Below, one piece after another: positions 54,147 through 62,778 of a stretch of DNA of 64,000 nucleotides. The notes beneath the pieces are model-generated. The model saw nothing but the letters and a program-made list of their open reading frames with translations. It was not told the origin of the DNA and did not search any database. The position numbers were made by a program, and so were the translations under genes. This stretch comes from Streptomyces sp. NRRL B-1140 (GTDB lineage: Bacteria > Actinomycetota > Actinomycetes > Streptomycetales > Streptomycetaceae): NCBI RefSeq assembly GCF_001280065.1, contig NZ_LGEA01000090.1, forward strand, positions 62,001 to 126,000, in the 5' to 3' direction. Each line of letters opens with the position of its first letter. Positions within the stretch are counted from its first letter, which is position 1.

Positions 54147-54343
54147 GTGTTCGTACTCGGTGCAATGACCGTAGGCCGGGGTGGGACAGGGGCTCAAGGG
54201 CATCGCTCGGGATGCAACGTGACTGCCATACGCCGTTCATGAAGGGGGCCGGTCGAGAAGGGGGGGGCGTACGACCAAAGTCCCAGAGGGGGCCCGACTC
54301 GCGACAGGGGTCAAAGGCCCGCGTGGGCCTTACGCTGGCGGGC

Positions 54344-55837
54344 ATGCCTGACTCCGAGCCGCATGTCACCGATGTCTTGGGTGCTGCCGTCCCGTCCTCC
54401 CTCGGCGACGCGGATGAGGGTGTGCTGGGGCCGGGACACCGGGCGTTGAGTGTCGGGATCGTCTCCGTCGTGCTGCTCATCGCCTTCGAGGCGACCGCTG
54501 TCGGGACGGCGATGCCTGTCGCGGCCCGGGAGCTGGACGGGGTGTCCCTGTACGCGTTCGCGTTCTCGGGGTACTTCACGACCAGTCTGTTCGGGATGGT
54601 GCTCTCCGGGCAGTGGTCGGACCGGCGCGGCCCGCTGGGACCGCTGACGGCGGGCATCGCCTCCTTCGGGGCCGGACTGCTGCTGTCCGGGACCGCCGGG
54701 ACCATGTGGGTGTTCATCCTGGGGCGGGCCGTGCAGGGACTCGGCGGCGGGTTGGTGATCGTCGCGCTCTACGTCGTCGTAGGGCGGGCCTACCCGGAGC
54801 GGCTGCGGCCCGCCATCATGGCCGCGTTCGCCGCGAGCTGGGTGCTGCCGTCGATCGTCGGCCCGCTCGCCGCCGGCACGGTGACCGAGCAGCTGGGGTG
54901 GCGGTGGGTGTTCGTGGGGATACCCGTGCTCGTCGTCTTCCCGCTCGCGCTCGCGCTGCCGCAGATACGGCGCCGGGCGTCCGGCCCGGCTGAACGCACG
55001 GCTGCGCGGTCCGCCGCGGCGGGGGCTCCCGACGCAGCGGATGCGCCGGCCTCCTTCGACCGCCGGCGCATCCGGCTCGCCCTGGCCATCTCCCTGGGCG
55101 CCGGACTGCTCCAGTACGCCGCCCAGGACCTGCGGCCGCTCTCGCTCCTGCCCGGTGCCGTGGGCGTGGCTCTGCTCGTGCCGGCCGTGCTCGGGCTGCT
55201 CCCGCCCGGTACCTACCGGGCCGTGCGCGGACTGCCGTCGGTCGTGCTGCTGCGCGGGGTCGCCGCAGGATCCTTCATCGCCGCCGAGTCGTTCGTGCCG
55301 CTGATGCTGGTGACGCAGCGCGGACTCAGTCCCACGCTGGCCGGGTTCTCGCTCGCCGCGGGCGGCGGGACGTGGGCGCTGGGCTCATGGGTGCAGTCGC
55401 GCTCGCGGGTGGAGCCGTACCGGGAGCGGCTGGCCACCGTCGGGATGCTGCTGGTGGCGGCTGCCATCGCCACGGCGCCGAGCGTGCTGATCGATGCGGT
55501 GCCCGTCTGGACCGTCGCCGTCGCCTGGGCCTTCGGGTGCTTCGGGATGGGGCTCGTGATCTCCTCCACGAGCGTCCTCCTGCTCAAGCTCTCCGCCCCC
55601 GAGGAGGCCGGCACCAACTCCGCCGCCCTGCAGATCTCCGACGGCCTCTCCAACGTGGTCCTGCTGTCCGCCGGCGGCGCCGCCTTCGCCGCGCTCGGCG
55701 GCGGCACGCTCTCCCACACCACCACCCTGGCCTCCGGCTCCCACCCGGCCGCCTTCACCGCGGTGTTCCTGCCGATGGCGGGGGTGGCGCTGGCCGGGGC
55801 CTGGGTGTCGACGCGGCTGCGGGAACGACGGCCGTAG
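54344..55837 (+). CDS. MFS transporter (14-helix drug-resistance type)
   Basis: 497 residues with about 13-14 membrane segments. It has GYFTTSLFGMVLSGQWSDRRGPLGPL (MFS signature loop) and LGRAVQGLGGGLVIVALYVVVGRAYP (antiporter motif C-like). The substrate is unknown. TACGCT at 54331-54336 lies 7 bases before the ATG at 54344, so translation probably starts on a leaderless mRNA; upstream in-frame starts cross this promoter. Confidence 0.85.
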   Translation: MPDSEPHVTDVLGAAVPSSLGDADEGVLGPGHRALSVGIVSVVLLIAFEATAVGTAMPVAARELDGVSLYAFAFSGYFTTSLFGMVLSGQWSDRRGPLGPLTAGIASFGAGLLLSGTAGTMWVFILGRAVQGLGGGLVIVALYVVVGRAYPERLRPAIMAAFAASWVLPSIVGPLAAGTVTEQLGWRWVFVGIPVLVVFPLALALPQIRRRASGPAERTAARSAAAGAPDAADAPASFDRRRIRLALAISLGAGLLQYAAQDLRPLSLLPGAVGVALLVPAVLGLLPPGTYRAVRGLPSVVLLRGVAAGSFIAAESFVPLMLVTQRGLSPTLAGFSLAAGGGTWALGSWVQSRSRVEPYRERLATVGMLLVAAAIATAPSVLIDAVPVWTVAVAWAFGCFGMGLVISSTSVLLLKLSAPEEAGTNSAALQISDGLSNVVLLSAGGAAFAALGGGTLSHTTTLASGSHPAAFTAVFLPMAGVALAGAWVSTRLRERRP

Positions 55838-55889
55838 AGCCGGCCGTAAAGCGGTCGCCCTCTCCACCCTCCGGCCGTAGCCTCTGCGC

Positions 55890-56090
55890 ATGTCCCACCT
55901 CGTGCTGCCCCTCGACCCCGCCCTGCGGACGGATCTGGACGACCTCGCGGACGCGCAGGGCCTCGCGCCCGAAGAGATGGCCCTGCTGGCCGTTCGCGAA
56001 CACCTGCGCCAGGAGGGCGGACGTGTGCGGGCCGTCGCGGAGGGGCTCGCGCGGCAGCACGCCGACCTGTTGAGGAGGCTCGGCGAATGA
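55890..56090 (+). CDS. Ribbon-helix-helix-type antitoxin for Doc
   Basis: 66 residues: LVLPLDPALRTDLDDLADAQGLAPEEMALLAVREHLRQ is an RHH DNA-binding pattern, and the C-terminus (REVAE-like helix with LARQHADLLRRLGE) is the probable toxin-binding tail. It overlaps the toxin gene by four bases, so antitoxin is made first. RHH antitoxins usually repress their own operon. Confidence 0.8.
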   Translation: MSHLVLPLDPALRTDLDDLADAQGLAPEEMALLAVREHLRQEGGRVRAVAEGLARQHADLLRRLGE

Positions 56091-56461
56091 CCCGGTACCT
56101 GACCGTCGACGAGGTCACCGGCATCGCGGAGATCGCCTTCGGCGGCAGGCCGCCCGAGGCGCGTGCTCCCGGGCTGCTGGCCTCCGCCGTGCACCGCCCC
56201 CGCGCCCGGATGTTCGGGACGGCCGCCTACGACGACCTGTACGAGCAGGCCGCCGCACTCCTGCACGCCCTCGCAGCCAACCACCCCCTCGTCGACGGCA
56301 ACAAGCGCACCGCCTGGCTGGCCACCGCCACCTTCCTCGCCCTCAACGGCGTCGACCTGGCCGGGGCGGACCAGGACACGGCCTACGCGCTGGTCGTCGA
56401 CGTGGCCTCCGGGGCCGAGGGCGAGGTCGAAAGGATCGCGGGGCGGCTGCGGGAGCTGTGA
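56087..56461 (+). CDS. doc: Doc/Fic-type toxin
   Basis: 124 residues. The Fic-core motif HPLVDGNKRT (66-75) matches the Doc form of H-x-F-x-D-G-N-K-R, and a preceding AAALLHALAANH helix is typical. Doc phosphorylates elongation factor EF-Tu and halts translation, and is neutralised by the antitoxin encoded just upstream. The length is the usual size of Doc. The start is an ATG at 56087 in an ATGA overlap. Confidence 0.9.
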   Translation: MTRYLTVDEVTGIAEIAFGGRPPEARAPGLLASAVHRPRARMFGTAAYDDLYEQAAALLHALAANHPLVDGNKRTAWLATATFLALNGVDLAGADQDTAYALVVDVASGAEGEVERIAGRLREL

Positions 56462-56598
56462 CGTCGGTCCCACCCACAGGTGACCCGGCCCGGTCCGCGC
56501 GTTGACCGGCCCGGGCCGCCGGTAGGGTGGCCCGGTTGTCATACGTAGCCGAGCCGTCAGGCTCCCTCGCACGAGCCGCCCGACCCCCAACGGAGACC

Positions 56599-58398
56599 GT
56601 GACTACCACCGCCGGCACCAGTTCCGCCTCGCACCACCTGTCCCCGGCGTTCCCCGGCCGCGCCCCCTGGGGTACCGCCAGCAAGCTGCGCGCCTGGCAG
56701 CAGGGCGCGATGGACAAGTACATCCAGGAGCAGCCGCGGGACTTCCTGGCGGTCGCCACCCCCGGCGCCGGCAAGACGACCTTCGCGCTGACGCTGGCCT
56801 CCTGGCTGCTGCACCACCACGTCGTACAGCAGGTGACCGTCGTCGCCCCGACCGAGCACCTGAAGAAGCAGTGGGCGGAGGCCGCGGCCCGCATCGGCAT
56901 CAAGCTCGACCCGGAGTACAGCGCCGGGCCGCTCGGCCGGGAGTACCACGGCGTCGCCGTGACGTACGCCGGCGTCGGCGTCCGGCCCATGCTGCACCGC
57001 AACCGCGTCGAGCAGCGCAAGACACTCGTCATCCTCGACGAGATCCACCACGCCGGTGACAGCAAGTCCTGGGGCGAGGCCTGCCTCGAGGCCTTCGAGC
57101 CCGCGACCCGACGGCTCGCCCTGACCGGTACGCCCTTCCGGTCCGACACCAACCCCATCCCCTTCGTGACATACGAGGAGGGCGACGACGGGATCCGGCG
57201 CTCCGCCGCCGACTACACCTACGGCTACGGCAACGCCCTCGCGGACAACGTCGTGCGGCCCGTCATCTTCCTCTCCTACAGCGGCAACATGCGCTGGCGC
57301 ACCAAGGCCGGAGACGAGATCGCCGCCCGGCTCGGCGAGCCCATGACCAAGGACGCCGTCAGCCAGGCCTGGCGGACCGCCCTCGACCCGCGCGGTGAGT
57401 GGATGCCGTCGGTGCTGCGCGCCGCGGACCAGCGGCTGACCGAGGTGCGGAAGGCCATCCCGGACGCGGGCGCCCTCGTCATCGCCTCCGACCAGGACTC
57501 GGCGCGCGCGTACGCCAAGCTCATCCGGGAGATCACCGGCACGGGTGCGACCCTCGTCCTGTCGGACGACTCCAGCGCCTCCGAGCGGATCGACGAGTTC
57601 AGCGCCGGCAACGACCGCTGGATGGTCGCGGTGCGGATGGTGTCCGAGGGCGTCGACGTGCCTCGGCTCGCGGTCGGGGTGTACGCGACCACCATCTCCA
57701 CGCCGCTGTTCTTCGCGCAGGCCGTGGGGCGTTTCGTGCGGTCCCGGCGGCGCGGCGAGACCGCCTCCGTGTTCCTGCCGACCGTGCCCGACCTGCTCTC
57801 CTTCGCCAACGAGATGGAGCGCGAGCGCGACCACGTCCTCGACAAGCCCAAGAAGGAGGGCGAGGAGGACCCGTACGCCGAGTCCGAGAAGGAGATGGAC
57901 GAGGCGAACCGGGAGCAGGACGAGGACACGGGCGAGCAGGACATGCTCCCGTTCGAGGCGCTGGAGTCCGACGCCGTCTTCGACCGGGTCATGTACAACG
58001 GCGCCGAGTTCGGCATGCAGGCCCACCCCGGCAGCGAGGAGGAGCAGGACTACCTCGGCATCCCGGGTCTGCTGGAGCCGGACCAGGTGCAGTTGCTGCT
58101 GCAGAAGCGGCAGGCCAAGCAGATCTCGCACAGCCGCAGGAAGCCGGACGCGGAGGCCGACCTGCTCGAGGTGCCCGCCGAGCGGCGGCCCGTGGTCTCC
58201 CACAAGGAGATGATGGAGCTGCGGCGGCAGCTCAACACGATGGTTGGCGCGTACGTCCACCAGAGCGGCAAGCCGCACGGGGTGATCCACACGGAGCTGC
58301 GGCGCGTGTGCGGGGGGCCTCCGGCGGCCGAGGCGACGGCGGGGCAGCTGCGGCAGCGGATCGCCAAGGTGCAGGAGTGGGCCACGCGCATGAAGTGA
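56599..58398 (+). CDS. DEAD/DEAH-box superfamily 2 helicase
   Basis: 599 residues. Motif I is ATPGAGKTTFAL, motif II is LDEIHHAGD, motif III is LTGTPFRS, and the second RecA domain has MVSEGVDVPRLAVGVYATTIS and QAVGRFVRSRR (motif VI). An acidic segment near 425-460 and a helical C-terminus follow. It resembles XPB/UvsW-like helicases widespread in actinobacteria; its role in repair or RNA metabolism is not defined. The GTG at 56599 with GGAG upstream is preferred over the TTG at 56536 or earlier starts. Confidence 0.85.
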   Translation: MTTTAGTSSASHHLSPAFPGRAPWGTASKLRAWQQGAMDKYIQEQPRDFLAVATPGAGKTTFALTLASWLLHHHVVQQVTVVAPTEHLKKQWAEAAARIGIKLDPEYSAGPLGREYHGVAVTYAGVGVRPMLHRNRVEQRKTLVILDEIHHAGDSKSWGEACLEAFEPATRRLALTGTPFRSDTNPIPFVTYEEGDDGIRRSAADYTYGYGNALADNVVRPVIFLSYSGNMRWRTKAGDEIAARLGEPMTKDAVSQAWRTALDPRGEWMPSVLRAADQRLTEVRKAIPDAGALVIASDQDSARAYAKLIREITGTGATLVLSDDSSASERIDEFSAGNDRWMVAVRMVSEGVDVPRLAVGVYATTISTPLFFAQAVGRFVRSRRRGETASVFLPTVPDLLSFANEMERERDHVLDKPKKEGEEDPYAESEKEMDEANREQDEDTGEQDMLPFEALESDAVFDRVMYNGAEFGMQAHPGSEEEQDYLGIPGLLEPDQVQLLLQKRQAKQISHSRRKPDAEADLLEVPAERRPVVSHKEMMELRRQLNTMVGAYVHQSGKPHGVIHTELRRVCGGPPAAEATAGQLRQRIAKVQEWATRMK

Positions 58399-58622
58399 CA
58401 TGCCGGGGGCTTCACAACCTGGGGGGCGTGCATACCGCCGCAAACGGAAGCAGTACGCCCCGGGCCGTGCCCGGATTCTGGACGGAGACTTCCGCTCAGC
58501 GAACCTGCTTCGCTACTGTCCGGCTACGCACACGCCCCGTGGCAGCGCCGCCGCGGAGCGCAGCCGTGAAGCGACGCGGTCCGGACAGGCCGGGCCGCCG
58601 ACCGATCGGCGGCCTCTGAAGC

Positions 58623-58648
58623 GCGTCACCGACGGGACTCGGTGACGC
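58623..58648. promoter_or_regulatory. Perfect inverted repeat upstream of the IclR gene
   Basis: GCGTCACCGA (58623-58632) and TCGGTGACGC (58639-58648) with a 6-base spacer lie about 50 bases before the iclR start. It could be an autoregulatory operator or a hairpin in the leader. Confidence 0.5.
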
Positions 58649-58696
58649 ATCCGCCGACCAGGGAGCCGCCGGCCTCACCACTAAGGAGTGGGCGTC

Positions 58697-59338
58697 GTGA
58701 CCGCGGAGACCTCCCAGACGCTCGACCGGGGACTGCGTGTCCTCAAGCTGCTCGCCGACACGGACCACGGGCTCACCGTGACCGAACTCTCCGTCCGGCT
58801 GGGCGTGAACCGGACCGTCGTGTACCGGTTGCTCGCCACGCTCGAACAGCACGCCCTCATACGCCGTGACCTCGGCGGACGTGCCCGGGTCGGGCTCGGC
58901 GTGCTGCGTCTGGGGCGCCAGGTCCATCCGCTGGTGCGGGAGGCCGCGATGCCGGCGCTGCGGTCACTGGCCGAGGAGATCGGCGCGACGGCGCATCTGA
59001 CCATGGTCGACGGGGCGGACGCGCTGGCCGTGGCCGTCGTCGAGCCGACCTGGACGGACTACCACGTCGCCTACCGCGCCGGGTTCCGGCACCCCCTGGA
59101 CCGGGGCGCCGCCGGCAAGGCGATACTCGCGGCCCGGCAGCACCCGGTGGCGGAGCCCGGGTACATGCTGACCCACGGTGAGCTGGAGGCGGGCGCCTGG
59201 GGTGCCGCGGCACCGCTGCTGGGTGTGACGGGCGTCGAGGGAAGCGTGGGCGTGGTGATGCTGGCGGAGGCGGTGCCGGAGCGCGTCGGACCGCGGGTCG
59301 TCGAAGCGGCCCGGGAGGTCGCGGAGGCCCTGCGCTGA
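58697..59338 (+). CDS. IclR-family transcriptional regulator
   Basis: 213 residues. The N-terminal winged helix (about 5-70) reads LDRGLRVLKLLADTDHGLTVTELSVRLGVNRTVVYRLLATLEQHALI, and the C-terminal effector domain has GATAHLTMVDGADALAVAVVEP and HPLDRGAAGKAIL. The GTG at 58697 is chosen because AAGGAG lies about 9 bases before it; the GTG at 58688 overlaps that site. No catabolic operon is adjacent, so the ligand is unknown. Confidence 0.88.
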   Translation: MTAETSQTLDRGLRVLKLLADTDHGLTVTELSVRLGVNRTVVYRLLATLEQHALIRRDLGGRARVGLGVLRLGRQVHPLVREAAMPALRSLAEEIGATAHLTMVDGADALAVAVVEPTWTDYHVAYRAGFRHPLDRGAAGKAILAARQHPVAEPGYMLTHGELEAGAWGAAAPLLGVTGVEGSVGVVMLAEAVPERVGPRVVEAAREVAEALR

Positions 59339-59341
59339 CGG

Positions 59342-59360
59342 CCGGCGGCCTGCCCGCCGG
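59342..59360 (+). terminator. Hairpin after the IclR gene
   Basis: A 7-bp GC stem (59342-59348 with 59354-59360) lies right after the stop codon. It has no T-run and is a weak candidate. Confidence 0.4.
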
Positions 59361-59414
59361 GGCCCCGGGCGCCCTGGTCCCGGCGGTGTCCCGCTCCCGC
59401 GTTAGATTGATCCC

Positions 59415-60206
59415 GTGTTCTCTCGCCTCACGCGCCCCCAGGCCATCGCCGTCTGCGCCCTGCCCGTCGTGGCCCTGCTCGCGACGGCGGCGTTCGCGCC
59501 GCTGCCGTTCTCGGTGGCGCAGCCGGGGCTGACGGCGAACGTGCTCGGCGAGAACAAGGGCACGGAGGTGATCACCATCTCCGGTGCGCCGGTCCGGGAC
59601 ACCGAGGGCCAGCTGCGGATGACCACCATCGAGGCGACCTCCCCGGACACCCGGGTCTCGTTCCCCGACGTCATCGACAGCTGGTTCCGTACCGACCAGG
59701 CGGTCATGCCGCGCGACGCGGTCTACCCGAGCGGGGACAGCGTCAAGGAGATCGAGCAACACAACGAGAAGCAGATGAAGGAGTCCCAGGACGCGGCGAC
59801 GCGGGCCGCGCTGGGGTACCTCGGCCTCGACGACAAGGACGTCGAGGTCAGCCTGAAGCTCGCGGACGTGGGCGGGCCCAGTGCGGGGCTGCTCTTCTCC
59901 CTCGGCATCGTCGACAAGCTCGACGGCGACGGCACCGGTGGGGACCTCACCGGCGGCCGGGTCATCGCCGGTACGGGCACGATCGACGCGGCCGGCCGGG
60001 TCGGTGCGGTCGGGGGCGTCGCCCTCAAGACCCAAGCCGCGAGGCGGGACGGGGCGACGGTGTTCCTGGTCCCCAAGGCGGAATGCGGGGACGCTCGCGC
60101 CGAGCTTCCGAAGGGACTGCGGCTGATTCCGGTGACCACCCTGAAGAGCACGGTGAGTTCACTGGTGGCCTTGGAGACGGGGAAGGGCTCCGTCCCCAGC
60201 TGCTAG
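59415..60206 (+). CDS. Secreted or membrane-anchored Lon-like protease without PDZ domain
   Basis: 263 residues. An N-terminal hydrophobic anchor lies at about 10-28. The C-terminal Lon proteolytic domain has catalytic Ser156 in VGGPSAGLL and Lys205 in GAVGGVALKTQAA. Related YlbL proteins carry a PDZ domain between the anchor and the protease domain and are about 340 residues; here the middle is shorter and no PDZ motif is evident. TAGATT at 59403-59408 lies 6 bases before the GTG at 59415, suggesting a leaderless mRNA. Confidence 0.82.
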   Translation: MFSRLTRPQAIAVCALPVVALLATAAFAPLPFSVAQPGLTANVLGENKGTEVITISGAPVRDTEGQLRMTTIEATSPDTRVSFPDVIDSWFRTDQAVMPRDAVYPSGDSVKEIEQHNEKQMKESQDAATRAALGYLGLDDKDVEVSLKLADVGGPSAGLLFSLGIVDKLDGDGTGGDLTGGRVIAGTGTIDAAGRVGAVGGVALKTQAARRDGATVFLVPKAECGDARAELPKGLRLIPVTTLKSTVSSLVALETGKGSVPSC

Positions 60207-60373
60207 TGGGCGGGGACCGGACCGGGCCGGGCGGCGAGCTTCAGCCCGACCTCTATCAGGGCCCAGCCCAGACGCGTACGGAGTTCGGGGCGGTGCGCCG
60301 GACGGGATTCGGTCTCGGCACGGAGTTCGGCGGCGCGGGCGTGGTGCAGGGCGAGGTGGATGTCCGGGTGCAT
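60203..60373 (-). CDS. 56-residue protein encoded with the ArsR regulator
   Basis: The frame from the ATG at 60373 to the TAG at 60203-60205 encodes MHPDIHLALHHARAAELRAE, an RTRLGWALIEVGLKLAARP stretch and a short Pro tail. The sequence is an amphipathic basic helix followed by a hydrophobic helix. A GAAGGG ribosome site lies before it, and it starts 10 bases after the arsR stop. Its end overlaps the convergent protease gene by four bases. The function is unknown; it might modulate ArsR or sit at the membrane. Confidence 0.75.
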   Translation of the reverse strand: MHPDIHLALHHARAAELRAETESRPAHRPELRTRLGWALIEVGLKLAARPGPVPAH

Positions 60374-60383
60374 GGCGAACCCT

Positions 60384-60968
60384 TCAGTCGGTGCGAACGG
60401 GGAAGGCGTGCGTGTGGACGCGGACCTGCTCGGTGCCGGGCGCGTCCTCGGCGGCGGCTCGGTCGCGGTAGGCCTCGACCAGCTCGTGCATCTTCTCCAC
60501 GAGCTCGCGGGTCAGATCGGGAGTGAGGCTCAGGGTCGCGCTGCTCATGTCCCAGGACTCGCTCCACTCCTCGGGCCACGAGTCGCGGTTGCCCAGCCAG
60601 GTGGACAGGTCCCGGGCCTGCGTGGTGGCGACCTCGTGCAGATAGAGGTCCGCCGCGCCGCGTACGGCCGGATCCGAGTCGGTGAGCAGCGCGTCGTCGA
60701 AGCGGAGGCCGCGGTGCACCGCCTTCCACCAGCGCTCGCGCCCCTTGCCGTGCTCGGGTGCGTCCTCGATGAAGCCGTACTCCGCGAGTTGACGCAGGTG
60801 GTAGCTCGTGGCCCCGCTGGACTCGCGCAGTTTTTGGGCCAGTTGTGATGCGGTCGCCGGGCCGCCGAAGCGCAGGGCGTCCAGCAGTTGCATGCGCAGG
60901 GGATGCGCCAGTCCCCGCAGGGATCGGGCGTCGAGTTGCCGTACGGACGGGTTCTGAGGCTCGGTCAC
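60384..60968 (-). CDS. ArsR-family winged-helix regulator
   Basis: 194 residues. The DNA-binding domain (about 15-85) reads LRGLAHPLRMQLLDALRFGGPATASQLAQKLRESSGATSYHLRQLAEYGFI. The C-terminal helical extension (about 95-190) belongs to the larger non-metal ArsR-like proteins; no metal-site cysteines are seen. The start is a GTG at 60968, 6 bases after a -10 box. A perfect palindrome in the promoter indicates autorepression. Confidence 0.9.
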   Translation of the reverse strand: MTEPQNPSVRQLDARSLRGLAHPLRMQLLDALRFGGPATASQLAQKLRESSGATSYHLRQLAEYGFIEDAPEHGKGRERWWKAVHRGLRFDDALLTDSDPAVRGAADLYLHEVATTQARDLSTWLGNRDSWPEEWSESWDMSSATLSLTPDLTRELVEKMHELVEAYRDRAAAEDAPGTEQVRVHTHAFPVRTD

Positions 60969-60974
60969 GATGCA

Positions 60975-61003
60975 AAGGTAGCGTTGCAAAGCTCCCTTTG
61001 CAA
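60975..61003 (-). promoter_or_regulatory. Leaderless arsR promoter with palindromic operator
   Basis: On the minus strand: -35 TTGCAA (60998-61003), a 17-base spacer, -10 TACCTT (60975-60980), then the GTG 6 bases later. TTGCAAAG-ctcc-CTTTGCAA (60984-61003) is a perfect 8-bp inverted repeat filling the -35 and spacer; ATGCAAAGG next to the -10 box is a partial third half-site. Confidence 0.85.
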
Positions 61004-61018
61004 GGGTCTCTTTGTAAC

Positions 61019-61981
61019 TCACTCCTCCACGAACCCCTCCTCCACCATCCAGTCCAGCGCCACCTGGTGCGGATCCTCCCCGTCCACATCCACCTTCGCG
61101 TTCAGCGTCTGCGCCACGGAGTTGTCCAGCTTCGCCGTCACCGGGTTCAGGACATCCGCGATCGCCGGCCACTCCTTCAGGGACCCGGCGTTGATCATCG
61201 GCGCGGCGTTGTAGTTGGGGAAGAACTTCTTGTCGTCGTCCATCACCACCAGGTTCATCGACTTGATGCGCCCGTCGGTGGTGAACACCTCCCCGTACGT
61301 GCAGTTGCCCTTGGCGGTCTGCGTGTAGATGATCCCGGTGTCCATCTGCGTGATGTTCCGCGCCGGCACGTCCATGCCGTAGGCCTGTTGCATGCCCGGC
61401 AGCCCGTCCGCCCGGTTGGCGAACTCGACCTCCACGCACAGCTTCACGGCCCCAGGGTCGGACTTCGCCAGCTTCGCCACGTCCGACATGGTCTTCGTGC
61501 CGTACTTCTTCGCGTTTCGCTGGTTCATCGCCAGCGCGTAGGTGTTGTCGAGCCTCGACGGCGGCAGCCAGACCAGCCCGTTCCTCGCGTCCTCCTTCTG
61601 CACCGCCTCCCACTGCTCCTGCGGGTCGGTGATCGGCTTGCCGTGCCCGAGGTACGTGATCCACGCCGTGCCGGTGTACTCGTACCCGGCGTCCGCGTCG
61701 CCCTTGCGGACCGCCTCGCGGCTGCCGATGGAGCCCTGGATGCCGGTGCGGTCGACCACGTCGGCGCCGGCCGCCTCGAACGCGATGCCCATGATCGAGC
61801 CGAGGATCAGCTGCTCGGTGAACGACTTCGACGTCACCGTCAGATGCGCGCCCTTCAGCGGCTCACCGCGGCCGATCGAGCCCGGCTTCACATCGTCGGT
61901 CAGGGGAGAACCGCTGGTCAGGCCGCAGCCGGCCGCTGCCAGCAACAGGCCCGCAGCGGCCAGGCACGGACGCCCTCTCAT
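61019..61981 (-). CDS. Compatible-solute ABC transporter, substrate-binding lipoprotein
   Basis: 320 residues. The lipobox AAAGC places the lipidated Cys at about 19. The OpuAC/OsmF-type binding domain follows (LTVTSKSFTEQLILGSIMG, then GYEYTGTAWITYLG). These proteins bind glycine betaine, choline or carnitine at the outer face of the membrane. Third gene of an operon read right to left; it overlaps the permease gene by four bases (ATGA). Confidence 0.9.
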   Translation of the reverse strand: MRGRPCLAAAGLLLAAAGCGLTSGSPLTDDVKPGSIGRGEPLKGAHLTVTSKSFTEQLILGSIMGIAFEAAGADVVDRTGIQGSIGSREAVRKGDADAGYEYTGTAWITYLGHGKPITDPQEQWEAVQKEDARNGLVWLPPSRLDNTYALAMNQRNAKKYGTKTMSDVAKLAKSDPGAVKLCVEVEFANRADGLPGMQQAYGMDVPARNITQMDTGIIYTQTAKGNCTYGEVFTTDGRIKSMNLVVMDDDKKFFPNYNAAPMINAGSLKEWPAIADVLNPVTAKLDNSVAQTLNAKVDVDGEDPHQVALDWMVEEGFVEE

Positions 61982-62778
61982 GGCTGCAACCCCCGCGGGC
62001 GCAGCAGCAGTTCGACGATCGACGCCAGCCAGTCCACCAGCAGCGCCAGCACCACCGTGAGGACCGATCCCAGCACCAGCACCGGCATCCGCTGGTTGGT
62101 GATCCCGGTCGTGATGAGCACACCGAGTCCGCCGCCCCCGCCGAAGACCGCCAGGGTCGCCGTACCGACGTTGAGGACGAGGGCCGTGCGCACGCCCGCC
62201 AGGATCAGCGGGACGGCGAGCGGGAGTTCCACCTTCCTCAGCACTCCCGTGGGGGACATGCCGATGCCGCGGGCCGACTCCAGCAGGGTCGGGTCGTTCG
62301 CCTTGAGGCCCGTGATCGTGTTGGAGAGCACCGGCAGGATCGCGTAGATGATCATGCCGATCAGGGCGGCCCTGCGGCCGATGCCCAGCCAGATCACCAG
62401 GAGGGCGAGCAGACCGATCGCCGGGGTCGCCTGGCCGGTGTTGGCGAACGCCATCGCCACCGGGGTGGCCCTGCTCATCGCCCCGCGGGTCAGCAGGATG
62501 CCCAGCGGGATCGCGATGATCAGCACGAAGAACGTGGAGATCGCGGTGAGCTGGATGTGCTGCCACAGCGCCTTGGTGACCTGGCCGCCCGACAGGGCGT
62601 TGCGGGTCAGCGCGTCCAGGTCGGCCTGCTGGAACCAGAGCCAGGTGGCGAGCAGCACGGCGATCAGGGCGGCCGGCAGGAACGTCAGCTTCTGCCAGGT
62701 CAGACGTGCGGGCGGACGCTCAGTCGGGGGCGTCTCCCCGACGGGCTCGGAGGTCTCGCCGGCCTCCGTGGCGGTCAC
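61978..62778 (-). CDS. Compatible-solute ABC transporter, permease
   Basis: 266 residues. A short N-terminal tail is followed by six hydrophobic segments and the cytoplasmic loop with ESARGIGMSPTGVLRKVELPLAVP, the EAA motif of OpuCB/OpuCD-type permeases. The start is a GTG at 62778 overlapping the ATPase stop. Only one permease is visible; a second, if present, must lie upstream of the window edge. Confidence 0.9.
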   Translation of the reverse strand: MTATEAGETSEPVGETPPTERPPARLTWQKLTFLPAALIAVLLATWLWFQQADLDALTRNALSGGQVTKALWQHIQLTAISTFFVLIIAIPLGILLTRGAMSRATPVAMAFANTGQATPAIGLLALLVIWLGIGRRAALIGMIIYAILPVLSNTITGLKANDPTLLESARGIGMSPTGVLRKVELPLAVPLILAGVRTALVLNVGTATLAVFGGGGGLGVLITTGITNQRMPVLVLGSVLTVVLALLVDWLASIVELLLRPRGLQP

